A stretch of DNA of 6,628 nt from an uncultured Isosphaeraceae bacterium (GCA_937907405.1 CALCIC010000653.1:1-6628); one strand, 5' to 3'. Positions 1 through 6,578 are shown, counted from the first letter of the stretch. Translations and numbers: made by a program. Notes: generated from the letters alone by a model not told the origin.

Positions 1-303
1 GGGCGAACGGCATGACCTCGTCGTGGTACTTGCCGCCGTACCACTGGAACGGCGTCGCGGCGACCACGCCGTCCATCGCGGCGATCTGGCGGACCCGAGA
101 GACCGGAAGCATGCCGGCGAACCCGTTGGCGTTCATCGTGATGATGCGGTTGTAGATCCGCGCCGAACTCGTCGCCTCGGTGTTGATCGCGAAGAACGAC
201 AGCAGGATCATCATCAGCAGCAAGCAAATGCTCGTCGACGCGATCGTCAACCCGGTGCGCACCGGGTTGCGCCGGGCGTTGCGGAGGATGTAGGTCAGGT
301 ATT

Positions 304-307
<4 letters not shown>
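1..307 (-). CDS. ABC transporter permease, FtsX/MacB type (N-terminal part, cut by contig start)
   Basis: This is the first 102 codons of an inner-membrane permease; the rest lies beyond base 1. The protein begins MKYLTYILRNARRNPVRTGL, a short basic cytoplasmic stretch with the R-N-P-x-R-T pattern usual at the start of FtsX/MacB-type permeases. One strong membrane segment follows at about residues 22-41 (rich in L, M, I and F), then the start of an extracytoplasmic domain of the MacB_PCD kind (about residues 42-102, with SRVRQIAAMDGVVAATPFQW). Its ATG overlaps the stop of the ATPase gene as ATGA, so the two are translationally coupled and very probably form one transporter. With the adaptor gene upstream, this suggests a MacB-like or LolCDE-like exporter that uses mechanotransmission. 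The substrate cannot be told. The remaining membrane segments are not visible, so the subfamily is uncertain. Confidence 0.9.
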
Positions 308-1020
<713 letters not shown>

Positions 1021-1100
1021 TTCTAAACGACCTCTCGGGTTGATGAAACGGCGGCCGACTTCCTCGCGGCGGCCTTGCACTCACGCAAAGGAAGCGGATC

Positions 1101-1280
1101 TCACCACGGAGGACGCGGGGGCACGGAGGAAGAGGGAGGGGAGCGGAGAAAAGGGAGCGGAGAAAAGGGAATCGAGAGGGAAAGAATCGAAAATTCCTGA
1201 TTTCTCTCTCCATATTCCTCACTCTTTTCTCCATTTTTCTCTTCATCCTCCTCCGTGCCCCCCGTGTCCTCCGTGGTTGA
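1101..1280. repeat. Long imperfect inverted repeat (GGAGG-type intergenic repeat)
   Basis: The left arm at 1101-1130 (TCACCACGGAGGACGCGG...) is nearly the reverse complement of 1246-1280 (...CCGTGTCCTCCGTGGTTGA). The bases between them are also roughly self-complementary: GAGAAAAGGG-type purine tracts at 1141-1190 face TTTTCTCC-type pyrimidine tracts at 1200-1245. A transcript of either strand could therefore fold into one hairpin of roughly 180 nt. From general knowledge, CACGGAGGACACGGAGG repeats are common between genes in planctomycetes and some other GC-rich phyla, and their role is not settled. On the minus-strand mRNA the hairpin would sit between the adaptor and ATPase coding regions, where it could affect processing, stability or relative expression; that is inference. 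Confidence 0.85.
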
Positions 1281-1302
1281 ATCTCCCGTATTCTTCCTTC
1301 TC

Positions 1303-1335
1303 TCCTCCGTGTCTCCCGCGTCCTCCGTGGTTGCG
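1303..1335 (-). repeat. Third copy of the CACGGAGG-type repeat
   Basis: Read on the minus strand this is CGCAACCACGGAGGACGCGG followed by GAGACACGGAGGAGA. It matches the 1101-1130 element and has the same orientation as the copy at 1246-1280, starting about 55 bases from it. The gap therefore holds one copy in plus orientation and two in minus orientation, which allows alternative pairings of the left arm. Confidence 0.8.
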
Positions 1336-1384
1336 TTTTCCGGACATCCCCTTTCCGGAGTTGGACGTTGTTCGTGAACGGCCT

Positions 1385-2677
1385 TTAGCGCGTCCCTTCG
1401 CGGACGACGTCGCCGTCGCGAAGGCCCTTGGGAGGGCTCAGGACCACCTTGTCTTCCAGCTTCAGCCCCGACTCGACGCGGGTCGTCCCGGACTGGCTGT
1501 TGGCGACCTCGATCCGCCTCTTGACGACCTGCAGGCCGTCGTCGAGCAACCAGACGCAGTCGTGGCCGTCGTCCTGGAACACAGCCTCGACGGGGACGAA
1601 CAAGTAGGATCGGTTGGCGTCCGACTCGGCCCATTTCTTGTCCGGGAGGAAGTGAACCGTCGCCGCCAGTTCCGGGAACAGCTTGTCGTCGGGATCGAGG
1701 ATCTCGACCTTGACCTTCACGGTCGCCCGGGTCCGGTCCCCCATCGGCGTGATCTGGCGGAGCCGGCCCCGATACCGCTTGGTCGGCACGGCCGTCACTG
1801 AAACCTCGGCAGGCTGCCCTTCGGTCACGCGGTACATCTGCTCTTCGGGGATGTCGGCCTCGACGTCCATGCTGCTCAAGTCGGCGATCGTGACCACCGC
1901 CGACCGGCCCAACGACGAACTCATCGCCATCGGATTGATGACCTCGCCGACCTCCCCTTGCTTCTCGACCACGGTCCCGTCGAACGGGGCGTACAGATAC
2001 ATCTGATATTTGATCGTGGCTTCCGTCTCGGCGACGTTCGCCTTCATCACCCTGGTCGACGCCTCGAGCGCCGAGACGCGGGCCTCGGTCATCTTCCGGG
2101 CGGCCGAGGCTTTTTCGTAATCTTCCTGCGGGGCCATCTTCTGGGAGATGAGCCGTTCCAACCGCTTTTCCTGGCGGTCCTTGTCCCAGAGATCGAACTT
2201 GGCCTCCTCAAGCTCGGCCTGGCAGCGGATCAGGCCGGCCTGTCGCTGAAGAAGCATCGCATCCATATCGTGATGCTCGATGACGGCGAGGATCTCCCCC
2301 TTCTTGACCTGATCGCGCTCCTTGACCCGCATCTCCTCGACGCGCCCCGCGAGCCGGGTGCCGATCATCGCCTGGAACCGCGACTTGAGATAGCCCTTGG
2401 AGCTGAGCAGCTTCTCGGCCTCTCCCAGCGTCATCTGCTGGACTACGCCGACGGCCACCTCGGGCTTGCTTCGGACTTGCTCGTACTGCTTGTACCCCAC
2501 CGTGCCCGCGACCGCCGCCACGGCGAGCGGAACCAGCCAGAGGAGCGTCGAAAACAAGCGAAGCCCGCGGCCCCGCTTGCGGTAGGCGACCCCCTGTCCC
2601 CGCGGGCGCGACGCTCGATCGCGTTCGGGCCGATCGATCTTCAGCGATGCGAGTTCCTCACGCAGACTACCGGCCAT
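1385..2677 (-). CDS. Periplasmic adaptor (membrane fusion) protein, HlyD/MacA/RND-MFP family
   Basis: This 430-residue adaptor would link the inner-membrane ABC transporter to the outer envelope. A basic N-terminal cytoplasmic tail (1-40) precedes one membrane segment (about 41-61, LFSTLLWLVPLAVAAVAGTV). Next come the first lipoyl half (about 104-137, with RLAGRVEEMRVKERDQVKKG), a charged heptad-like alpha-hairpin (about 138-220), and the second lipoyl half (about 226-248, YLYAPFDGTVVEKQGEVGEV). A beta-barrel (about 260-345, with ADLSSMDVEADIPEEQMYRV) and a membrane-proximal domain (about 358-428, ending in KGLRDGDVV) complete the family layout. The ATG at 2677 is preferred because GAGGG lies 5 nt upstream and the reading frame before it is arginine-rich and unlike protein. 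The 40-residue tail before the anchor is longer than usual. The gene precedes the ATPase and permease on the same strand, so a MacAB-like function is likely; no outer-membrane TolC partner is visible. Confidence 0.94.
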   Translation of the reverse strand: MAGSLREELASLKIDRPERDRASRPRGQGVAYRKRGRGLRLFSTLLWLVPLAVAAVAGTVGYKQYEQVRSKPEVAVGVVQQMTLGEAEKLLSSKGYLKSRFQAMIGTRLAGRVEEMRVKERDQVKKGEILAVIEHHDMDAMLLQRQAGLIRCQAELEEAKFDLWDKDRQEKRLERLISQKMAPQEDYEKASAARKMTEARVSALEASTRVMKANVAETEATIKYQMYLYAPFDGTVVEKQGEVGEVINPMAMSSSLGRSAVVTIADLSSMDVEADIPEEQMYRVTEGQPAEVSVTAVPTKRYRGRLRQITPMGDRTRATVKVKVEILDPDDKLFPELAATVHFLPDKKWAESDANRSYLFVPVEAVFQDDGHDCVWLLDDGLQVVKRRIEVANSQSGTTRVESGLKLEDKVVLSPPKGLRDGDVVREGTR

Positions 2678-2876
2678 GAGTACCCTCGACGAGGGAAGGC
2701 GTTGGAAGCCGCCCGACGGATTTCGGGCGCGAAACGAGACACGAGTCGATAATGTACAAACTATCCTAAAGCGCGATCCCATGCGAGGGCGAAACCGCCT
2801 CAAACCGCGCCGCGGCGCATCGGCGAATGGAGGCTGTTCGCCTCGCGAAGCCGCTCCTTGAAACCCGCCACTGTTT
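2678..2876. other. Gap between the DUF2135 gene and the adaptor gene, with palindromes
   Basis: No gene is supported here. Visible structures are a 7-bp stem with a 6-nt loop at 2710-2729 (arms CGCCCGA and TCGGGCG), a 12-bp perfect palindrome GCGCCGCGGCGC at 2807-2818, and two mutually exclusive stems at 2822-2842 (GGCGAA/TTCGCC) and 2830-2844 (GAGGC/GCCTC). None is followed by a T-run, so none is a clear intrinsic terminator. The AT-richer island at about 2750-2770 is the most promoter-like stretch, about 75-90 bases upstream of the adaptor start, but I could not fit a good -35/-10 pair. Confidence 0.5.
2683..2695 (-). promoter_or_regulatory. Adaptor-gene ribosome site inside a small palindrome
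   Basis: The sequence CCCTCGACGAGGG is a perfect inverted repeat around one base. On the minus-strand mRNA its 3' half supplies the GAGGG ribosome site 5 nt before the adaptor ATG. Pairing CCCTC with GAGGG leaves a 3-nt loop and would hide the site. This is visible sequence; regulation by it is inference, and such a short stem may form only weakly. Confidence 0.4.
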
Positions 2877-3968
2877 TCAGCGCGCTTGGTTGTTTGGTAG
2901 GTCCAGCCCCCGGATCGGCCCCCCGCCGGGCCTCGGGGCCGCGTTCGGCGCCTGATCCGAGTCGGCGTCGGACGAGTTCGCGGAAGACGGCGCGACGCCG
3001 TCGGCCGCGACCTTCAGCGAATAAACCCGACTGCGTTCGTTGAGGGCCCGGAACTTCCCCTTGACGATCGAGAGTCGGCCCGCATGTTTGATGCGGACCT
3101 GCCACTGGGTCACCTTGGGGATGCCGCCGAACCCTCCCCAGTAGACGACGAACCAGCGATAGTCGCCGGCCGGCCCGGGGCCTCGAACCTTGGCCGACCC
3201 CTCCCCTTCGGATTCCACGAGCCAGTAGACGTTCTCGGGGCCGAAGCCCTTCGTGTTGTCGACGTCCAGCTCGCCCCCCAGGTTTCCCTTGGGCTCCTCC
3301 CAGTAGATCTCCTTGCCCCCCGGCTCGATCACGTGCAGGTCGAGATCGGCGTCGGTGTCCCAGATCAGGGTGAATTGAGGGTCGCCGACCTTCACGGCGA
3401 CGCCGCGCACCATTTCACCGCCGTCGCCGTAGCGGGCGATCCCGAAGCCGTCGCCGTCCCCCGCCCCGCCGATCTGATTGGGCGCCCCGCCGCCGGCGCT
3501 GGGCTTCGCGCCGCGACCGAGTCCGACCATCGGCTCCAGGTTCGGCTGCGCCAGTTCGATCAAGGGTTGGAACGTGGCTTCACGCTCGTACAGGTTCTCG
3601 GGCATCCCCTGCACGTCTTCGGGCGTGTTCAGCCCCCCCCTGAGCTTGTCCCCCTCGGGAACGCCGTTGACCGAGCCCCCGAGCCGGGTGTCGAACGCGA
3701 CGGTCGTCCGCAACGGCGGCGCCAGATACCAGAGCCCCAGGCAACTCAAGAACACGACGTGCAGCGACACCGACCCGGCCCAGCCCTTGAGCGACTCGGC
3801 CGTCCAGAAGTTGTCGAACCACGACGCCCCCGGATCGTCGCGCAGCGGCAAAACCACCCGGGGCAGCCGCGGTCGCCGCCCGGACGCCGCCGTCGGTGGA
3901 TAGGCGACGGGGATGGGGACCGGCGGCTTGACGGAAGCGTCGGGCTCTTTTGACGGGGACGTCGACAT
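2877..3968 (-). CDS. Membrane-anchored YfaP-like (DUF2135) protein
   Basis: This 363-residue protein has a Pro-rich cytoplasmic N-terminus (1-50), one membrane segment at about 62-83 (GWAGSVSLHVVFLSCLGLWY), a Gly/Pro-rich linker (about 100-190), and a conserved C-terminal domain at about 198-320. That domain carries the YfaP/DUF2135 hallmarks: WDTDADLDLHVIEPGGKEI followed by GGELDVDNTKGFGPENVYW, then a W-F-V-x-Y-W strand and a final YSLKV strand. The tail (about 325-363) is Ser/Asp/Pro-rich and disordered-looking. The family has no firm biochemical role; in E. coli yfaP lies beside an alpha-2-macroglobulin-like gene. The D-x-D-x-D-L-D-L run looks able to bind a metal ion, which is inference. 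I chose the ATG at 3968, with AAGGGGAG 10 nt upstream, over an in-frame TTG at 3992. It lies on the same strand as the ABC genes, 199 bp upstream of the adaptor, so it may belong to the same envelope function. Confidence 0.85.
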   Translation of the reverse strand: MSTSPSKEPDASVKPPVPIPVAYPPTAASGRRPRLPRVVLPLRDDPGASWFDNFWTAESLKGWAGSVSLHVVFLSCLGLWYLAPPLRTTVAFDTRLGGSVNGVPEGDKLRGGLNTPEDVQGMPENLYEREATFQPLIELAQPNLEPMVGLGRGAKPSAGGGAPNQIGGAGDGDGFGIARYGDGGEMVRGVAVKVGDPQFTLIWDTDADLDLHVIEPGGKEIYWEEPKGNLGGELDVDNTKGFGPENVYWLVESEGEGSAKVRGPGPAGDYRWFVVYWGGFGGIPKVTQWQVRIKHAGRLSIVKGKFRALNERSRVYSLKVAADGVAPSSANSSDADSDQAPNAAPRPGGGPIRGLDLPNNQAR

Positions 3969-3988
3969 GCCGTTGCGGCTCCCCTTGC

Positions 3989-4063
3989 TCAAGAAAATCG
4001 AGCTTCGTCCAAGGTATTAAGATTAAGGACCTCGTGCGCGCCTCGAAAAATCAACTGTAGCAT
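3989..4063 (-). CDS. Candidate 24-residue leader ORF upstream of the DUF2135 gene
   Basis: An ATG at 4063 opens a 24-codon frame beginning MLQLIFRGAHEVLNLN and ending ARFS before a TGA at 3989-3991. An AGGAGG ribosome site (complement of 4074-4079) lies 10 nt upstream of the ATG, better than that of the gene it precedes. The stop falls 20 nt before the DUF2135 start and close to that gene's AAGGGGAG site, so translation could influence initiation there. The frame also continues upstream without a stop, and its codons are less GC-rich than neighbouring genes. No function is recognised. It could be chance, since the leader of the DUF2135 mRNA is AT-richer than its surroundings. Confidence 0.3.
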   Translation of the reverse strand: MLQLIFRGAHEVLNLNTLDEARFS

Positions 4064-4156
4064 GCGTATCGGGCCTCCTGAAAGCTCAGATCGGTTGCGG
4101 TTTGCCCGTGGGCCCGTTACGGTTGATCGGACGCTACGCCCCTGACACGCATCCCG

Positions 4157-4190
4157 GTTCGTCCTCTCACGGGGGGACGCGGATTGAAAC
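4157..4190 (+). repeat. Single CRISPR-repeat-like sequence just upstream of larB
   Basis: The stretch starts GTTCGTCCTCTCACGG and ends GGACGCGGATTGAAAC. It has an internal stem (CGTCC at 4160-4164 with GGACG at 4175-4179, extendable by G-T pairs) followed by a GGATTGAAAC tail. That layout, length (34 nt) and tail resemble type I-C CRISPR direct repeats, which end in GGATTGAAAC. Only one copy is present, with no second repeat, spacer series or cas gene, so this is not an array. It may be a relic, or a chance match that ends in the first AAAC of the adjacent tandem repeat. Confidence 0.25.
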
Positions 4191-4219
4191 AAACAAACAG
4201 ACAAACAAACGAACAAACA
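4187..4219 (+). repeat. (AAAC)8 tandem repeat forming the larB leader
   Basis: Eight four-base units run from 4187 to 4218. Six are exact AAAC, while the fourth (AGAC, 4199-4202) and seventh (GAAC, 4211-4214) each differ by one A-to-G change. One extra A then joins the larB ATG at 4220. The tract has no T and almost no G, so it should be unstructured in mRNA, in sharp contrast to the GC-rich surroundings. No Shine-Dalgarno lies within it. It may serve as an S1-type or AT-rich-leader initiation site (inference). Tetranucleotide repeats can also change length by slippage. Confidence 0.9.
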
Positions 4220-5020
4220 ATGGACTCACACGAACTCATTCAGTTGTTGGAGGGGGTGGCCGCCGGGACGATCGCCCCGGCGGCCGCCGCGAGTCGGGTT
4301 CGTCCTCCCTCGTTCGTCGAGGCGGGCGGATTCGCGCACGTCGATTTGCAGCGTCGGGCGCGGTGTGGGTTCCCCGAGGTGGTCTTCGGCCAGGGTAAGA
4401 CGGCCGTCCAGATCGAGACGATCCTGAAGACCCTGATCAAGCACGACCAGGGGGGGTTGGTGACCCGGCTCGACCCCATGGCGGCCTCGCATCTCAAGAC
4501 GGTCTTCCCCCAGGGAGTCCACAATGAGACGGCCCGGACGTTCCGAATCGCCGGGCCGGACGCCGACGACCCCAAACTCGGCCGGGTCGTCGTCGTCACG
4601 GCGGGGACCAGCGACCTGCCGGTCGCCGAGGAAGCGCGGGTGACGGCCGAGGCCTGGAACTGCGACGTGACGTTGCTGGCCGACGTCGGGGTCGCGGGCC
4701 TGCACCGGCTCTTGAACCAGCTTGATCGACTCGGCGAGGCCGACGCCGTCGTGGTGGCCGCCGGCATGGAGGGCGCCCTTCCCAGCGTGGTGGGGGGCCT
4801 GGTCGGCTGTCCCGTGATCGCGGTCCCCACCAGCATCGGCTACGGCGCCAGCTTTCATGGACTGGCGGCGCTGCTGGGCATGCTCAACAGTTGTGCGTCG
4901 AACGTCGTCGTGGTGAACATCGACGCCGGCTTCAACGGCGGCCACGTCGCCGGGCTGATCGCGCGCCGCGCGGGGCTGGCCCGGCTGCAGGCCGGGGCCC
5001 CTCAGACTGACACGGACTGA
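4220..5020 (+). CDS. larB: LarB, pyridinium-3,5-biscarboxylic acid mononucleotide synthase
   Basis: LarB carboxylates the pyridine ring of nicotinic acid adenine dinucleotide and splits the phosphoanhydride, making the precursor of the nickel-pincer nucleotide cofactor of lactate racemase and relatives. The 266-residue protein carries the family motifs: VDLQRRARCGFPEVVFGQGK (41-60), VVVVTAGTSDLPVAEEA (123-139), the PurE-like VVAAGMEGALPSVVGGLVG (178-196), VPTSIGYGASFHGLAALLGM (202-221) and NSCAS with Cys225. Cys225 corresponds to the cysteine that forms a covalent pyridine adduct in characterised LarB. The usual NIDNGFGAG near the C-terminus reads NIDAGFNGG here. ATG at 4220 gives a start typical of the family; an in-frame TTG at 4184 would translate the AAAC repeat into a Q/T/N-rich stretch and is unlikely. 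No larC or larE is in the window. nnrD follows after 33 bp on the same strand and is probably co-transcribed. Confidence 0.96.
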   Translation: MDSHELIQLLEGVAAGTIAPAAAASRVRPPSFVEAGGFAHVDLQRRARCGFPEVVFGQGKTAVQIETILKTLIKHDQGGLVTRLDPMAASHLKTVFPQGVHNETARTFRIAGPDADDPKLGRVVVVTAGTSDLPVAEEARVTAEAWNCDVTLLADVGVAGLHRLLNQLDRLGEADAVVVAAGMEGALPSVVGGLVGCPVIAVPTSIGYGASFHGLAALLGMLNSCASNVVVVNIDAGFNGGHVAGLIARRAGLARLQAGAPQTDTD

Positions 5021-5053
5021 TTCACCCCCTTCACTCCCGAGGCCCAAACAGCC

Positions 5054-5959
5054 ATGGCTCTCCAACCAGTCGAAAAGATCCCCTCGCTCGCACCCCGCCC
5101 CGCGGATAGTCACAAAGGCCGGTTCGGCTCGGTCCTCGTGATCGCCGGCAGTCGCGGAATGGCCGGCGCGGCGGCGCTCGCCGGCGCCTCGGCCCTCCGT
5201 TCCGGCGCCGGCCTCGTGCGGGTCGCAACCCCCGCCGAAGTCCATCCCACGGTCGCCAGCTTCGAGCCGTCCTACATGACCTATCCCCTCCCCTGCGACG
5301 AGGAGGGGATCATCAGCTTCAAGCTGTCTCAAGGCGTGCTCGAGCGCATGTTGGAAAAAGTCGACGTCGTCGCGGTCGGTCCCGGTCTGGGACGCTCCGA
5401 CGACGTTCGCGCTCTGGTGCACTGGCTGATCGAATCAGCCGGCAAGCCGCTGGTGCTCGACGCCGACGCCCTCAACGCGCTCGACGGCGACGTCGAGGTC
5501 CTGGGGGGCCTGACCAAGCCGGCCGTCGTCACGCCCCATCCCGGCGAGTTCGCCCGCCTGGTCGGCGCGACGATCGATCACGTCCAGGCCGACCGAGAGA
5601 ACCAGGCCGCGGGGCTCGCCGCGCGGTTCGAGCATCTGGTGGTCGTCCTCAAGGGGAACGGCACGGTCGTCACCGACGGCGCCCGGCTCTATGTGAATCG
5701 GACCGGGAACCCCGGCATGGCCACCGGCGGCGTCGGCGACGCGCTGACGGGCGTGATCGTCGCGCTCCTGGGGCAACGGCTGTCGCCGTTCCGCGCCGCC
5801 CAGCTCGGCGTCTACGTCCACGGCCTGGCCGGGGACATCGCCCGCGACCAGAACGGAGAGGTCGGCCTGATCGCCGGCGACGTGGTCGACGCCATCCCCG
5901 ACGCCTTCGACCACGTCGTCTCAAGCCACGGACGCGCCGACGACGAACCCGAGGACTGA
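5054..5959 (+). CDS. nnrD: ADP-dependent (S)-NAD(P)H-hydrate dehydratase, NnrD
   Basis: NnrD repairs damaged cofactor by dehydrating (S)-NADHX and (S)-NADPHX back to NADH and NADPH, using ADP in the bacterial family. The 301-residue protein is a complete ribokinase-fold CARKD domain. It has HKGRFGSVLVIAGSRGMAGA (20-39), SGAGLVRVATP (50-60), VGPGLGRS (108-115), VLDADALNAL (134-143), TPHPGEFARLVG (160-171), VVLKGNGTVV (197-206) and the active-site region NPGMATGGVGDALTG (219-233), where Asp229 is the likely catalytic base, then GVYVHGLAGD (252-261). It lacks the fused YjeF_N epimerase (NnrE) found in the E. coli protein, so it resembles stand-alone forms such as B. subtilis YxkO, and no nnrE is visible. 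The ATG at 5054 fits; a weak GAGG at 5039-5042 lies 11 nt upstream. It follows larB by 33 bp, so translational coupling or a shared transcript is likely. Confidence 0.97.
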   Translation: MALQPVEKIPSLAPRPADSHKGRFGSVLVIAGSRGMAGAAALAGASALRSGAGLVRVATPAEVHPTVASFEPSYMTYPLPCDEEGIISFKLSQGVLERMLEKVDVVAVGPGLGRSDDVRALVHWLIESAGKPLVLDADALNALDGDVEVLGGLTKPAVVTPHPGEFARLVGATIDHVQADRENQAAGLAARFEHLVVVLKGNGTVVTDGARLYVNRTGNPGMATGGVGDALTGVIVALLGQRLSPFRAAQLGVYVHGLAGDIARDQNGEVGLIAGDVVDAIPDAFDHVVSSHGRADDEPED

Positions 5960-6138
5960 TCGGCGGCGCGGTCGATCACCCCCTTGCTTCGGCGACTCGG
6001 CTGTACCGGCGTCGATTCCTGGGGTATATTTGAAACAGCTCTCCCAGCCTGATCAGACACATCGGCTCGGTCCCGAGGTGGGTCGTCCGCTTGGACGACG
6101 CTCCGTTCCGCCTGCCAGTTCGCAACGAAGGAGGTCGG
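5960..6138. promoter_or_regulatory. Spacer and probable leader before the coiled-coil gene
   Basis: A TATATT at 6025-6030 is the best -10-like site but lacks a good -35 (TGTACC at 6002-6007, 18 bp away). Downstream, GTCGTCC (6082-6088), loop GCTT, GGACGAC (6093-6099) forms a perfect 7-bp stem-loop. The ribosome site AAGGAGGT at 6128-6135 is close to ideal for the ATG at 6139 and decides that start. A TGATCG/CGATCA pair at 5957-5978 overlaps the nnrD stop but has no T-run, so I do not call a terminator. No gene is supported in this stretch. Confidence 0.4.
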
Positions 6139-6578
6139 ATGTCAGCTCCCGAGAACCCGTCGTCGGCCTCATGGACGTACCGCACGGAAGTTTCCCCGAC
6201 GGGGCAAGGGCCGACCGCCGCGGTTCATGGTCCAAACGATGCGATCGTGCTGCTCCATCACATGGTCAATCTGCAAAATCAGACCCTGGACGTGCTTCGG
6301 CAGACGATGGAGGTCCAGCGTCAGCAGCTTGAGTTGACGCGCGAGATCGTCCAGGTCAACCGCGAGCAACGCGCCCGCCAGGGCGCCGAGCTTGAGCGCT
6401 GGCAGACGGGACATGAAAGCGTGCTCGACGCCAGCCGAGAGACCCTGGGCCGGCTCGAGCAGGTGCACGCGTCGCTCCTGGGCGAGATGGCGAACTACGT
6501 CGAGGAAAACCACGAGAATCTGCTCGAAGGCGATTTCTCGCTCAGCGATTTCGTCGACCGCTTCGGACCCCGCCTGGC
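6139..6578 (+). CDS. Coiled-coil protein of unknown function (3' end missing)
   Basis: I do not recognise this protein. The 146 genuine codons begin MSAPENPSSASWTYRTEVSP after an ideal AAGGAGGT ribosome site. Residues 1-33 are Pro/Ser/Gly-rich and probably disordered. From about 35 to 125 the sequence is a charged, Gln/Glu/Leu-rich helix with heptad-like spacing (LHHMVNLQNQTLDVLRQTME, then RQQLELTREIVQVNRE and RETLGRLEQVHASLLGEM), so a coiled coil is likely. A less helical part with GDFSLSDFVDRFGPRL follows. There is no signal peptide or membrane segment, so it is probably cytoplasmic. The true sequence stops at 6578, where an Illumina adapter begins. The frame stays open through the adapter and would add the artefact residues ADRKSTRLNSSHLVIS, which must not be annotated. 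Whether it is linked to larB-nnrD is unknown; the 179-bp spacer suggests a separate transcript. Confidence 0.82.

Larger units (their letters stand above)
1021..1384. other. Non-coding gap inside the ABC operon, filled by repeats
   Basis: There is no credible gene between the adaptor stop and the ATPase start. Reading frames here are low-complexity (R/E/G-rich one way, P/S-rich the other) and come from the GGAGG/CCTCC repeats. The gap holds three repeat copies, a purine-rich to pyrimidine-rich hairpin, and a pair of short TTTCCGGA direct repeats at 1337-1344 and 1352-1359, each containing the palindrome TCCGGA. The ATPase ribosome site lies at 1031-1036. I see no clear sigma-70 promoter for a separate ATPase-permease transcript, but one cannot be excluded. 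Confidence 0.75.
3969..4219. promoter_or_regulatory. Divergent control region between the DUF2135 gene and larB
   Basis: This 251-bp region separates genes that point away from each other, so it must hold promoters both ways unless transcripts start inside genes. For larB, TTGCGG (4095-4100) and TACGGT (4118-4123) lie 17 bp apart, a weak sigma-70-like match. The spacer contains overlapping palindromes GCCCGTGGGC (4104-4113) and GGGCCC (4110-4115) that could be an operator. Toward the DUF2135 gene there is an AT-richer stretch at about 3990-4060 but no clean -35/-10 pair. The promoter assignments are tentative. Confidence 0.35.

Noticed and set aside
3084..3953. 289-codon plus-strand frame opposite the DUF2135 gene
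   Set aside because: It is an antisense shadow; the minus strand carries the conserved DLDLHV and GFGPENVYW motifs.
4064..4216. Upstream extension of the minus-strand small frame, starting MFVCLSVCLF
   Set aside because: The Cys/Leu/Val-rich start is just the AAAC tandem repeat read in reverse; there is no ribosome site before it.
4157..4219. A true CRISPR array upstream of larB
   Set aside because: Only one repeat-like unit is present, with no second copy, no spacer-length periodicity and no cas genes.
4226..5422. 398-codon minus-strand frame opposite larB and nnrD
   Set aside because: Long antisense frames are common in GC-rich DNA; its Asp/Gly/His/Arg-rich translation matches no family, while the plus strand encodes two clear enzymes.
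5957..5978. TGATCG/CGATCA inverted repeat at the nnrD stop as an intrinsic terminator
   Set aside because: The stem is only 6 bp with a 10-nt loop and is followed by CCCCC rather than a T-run.
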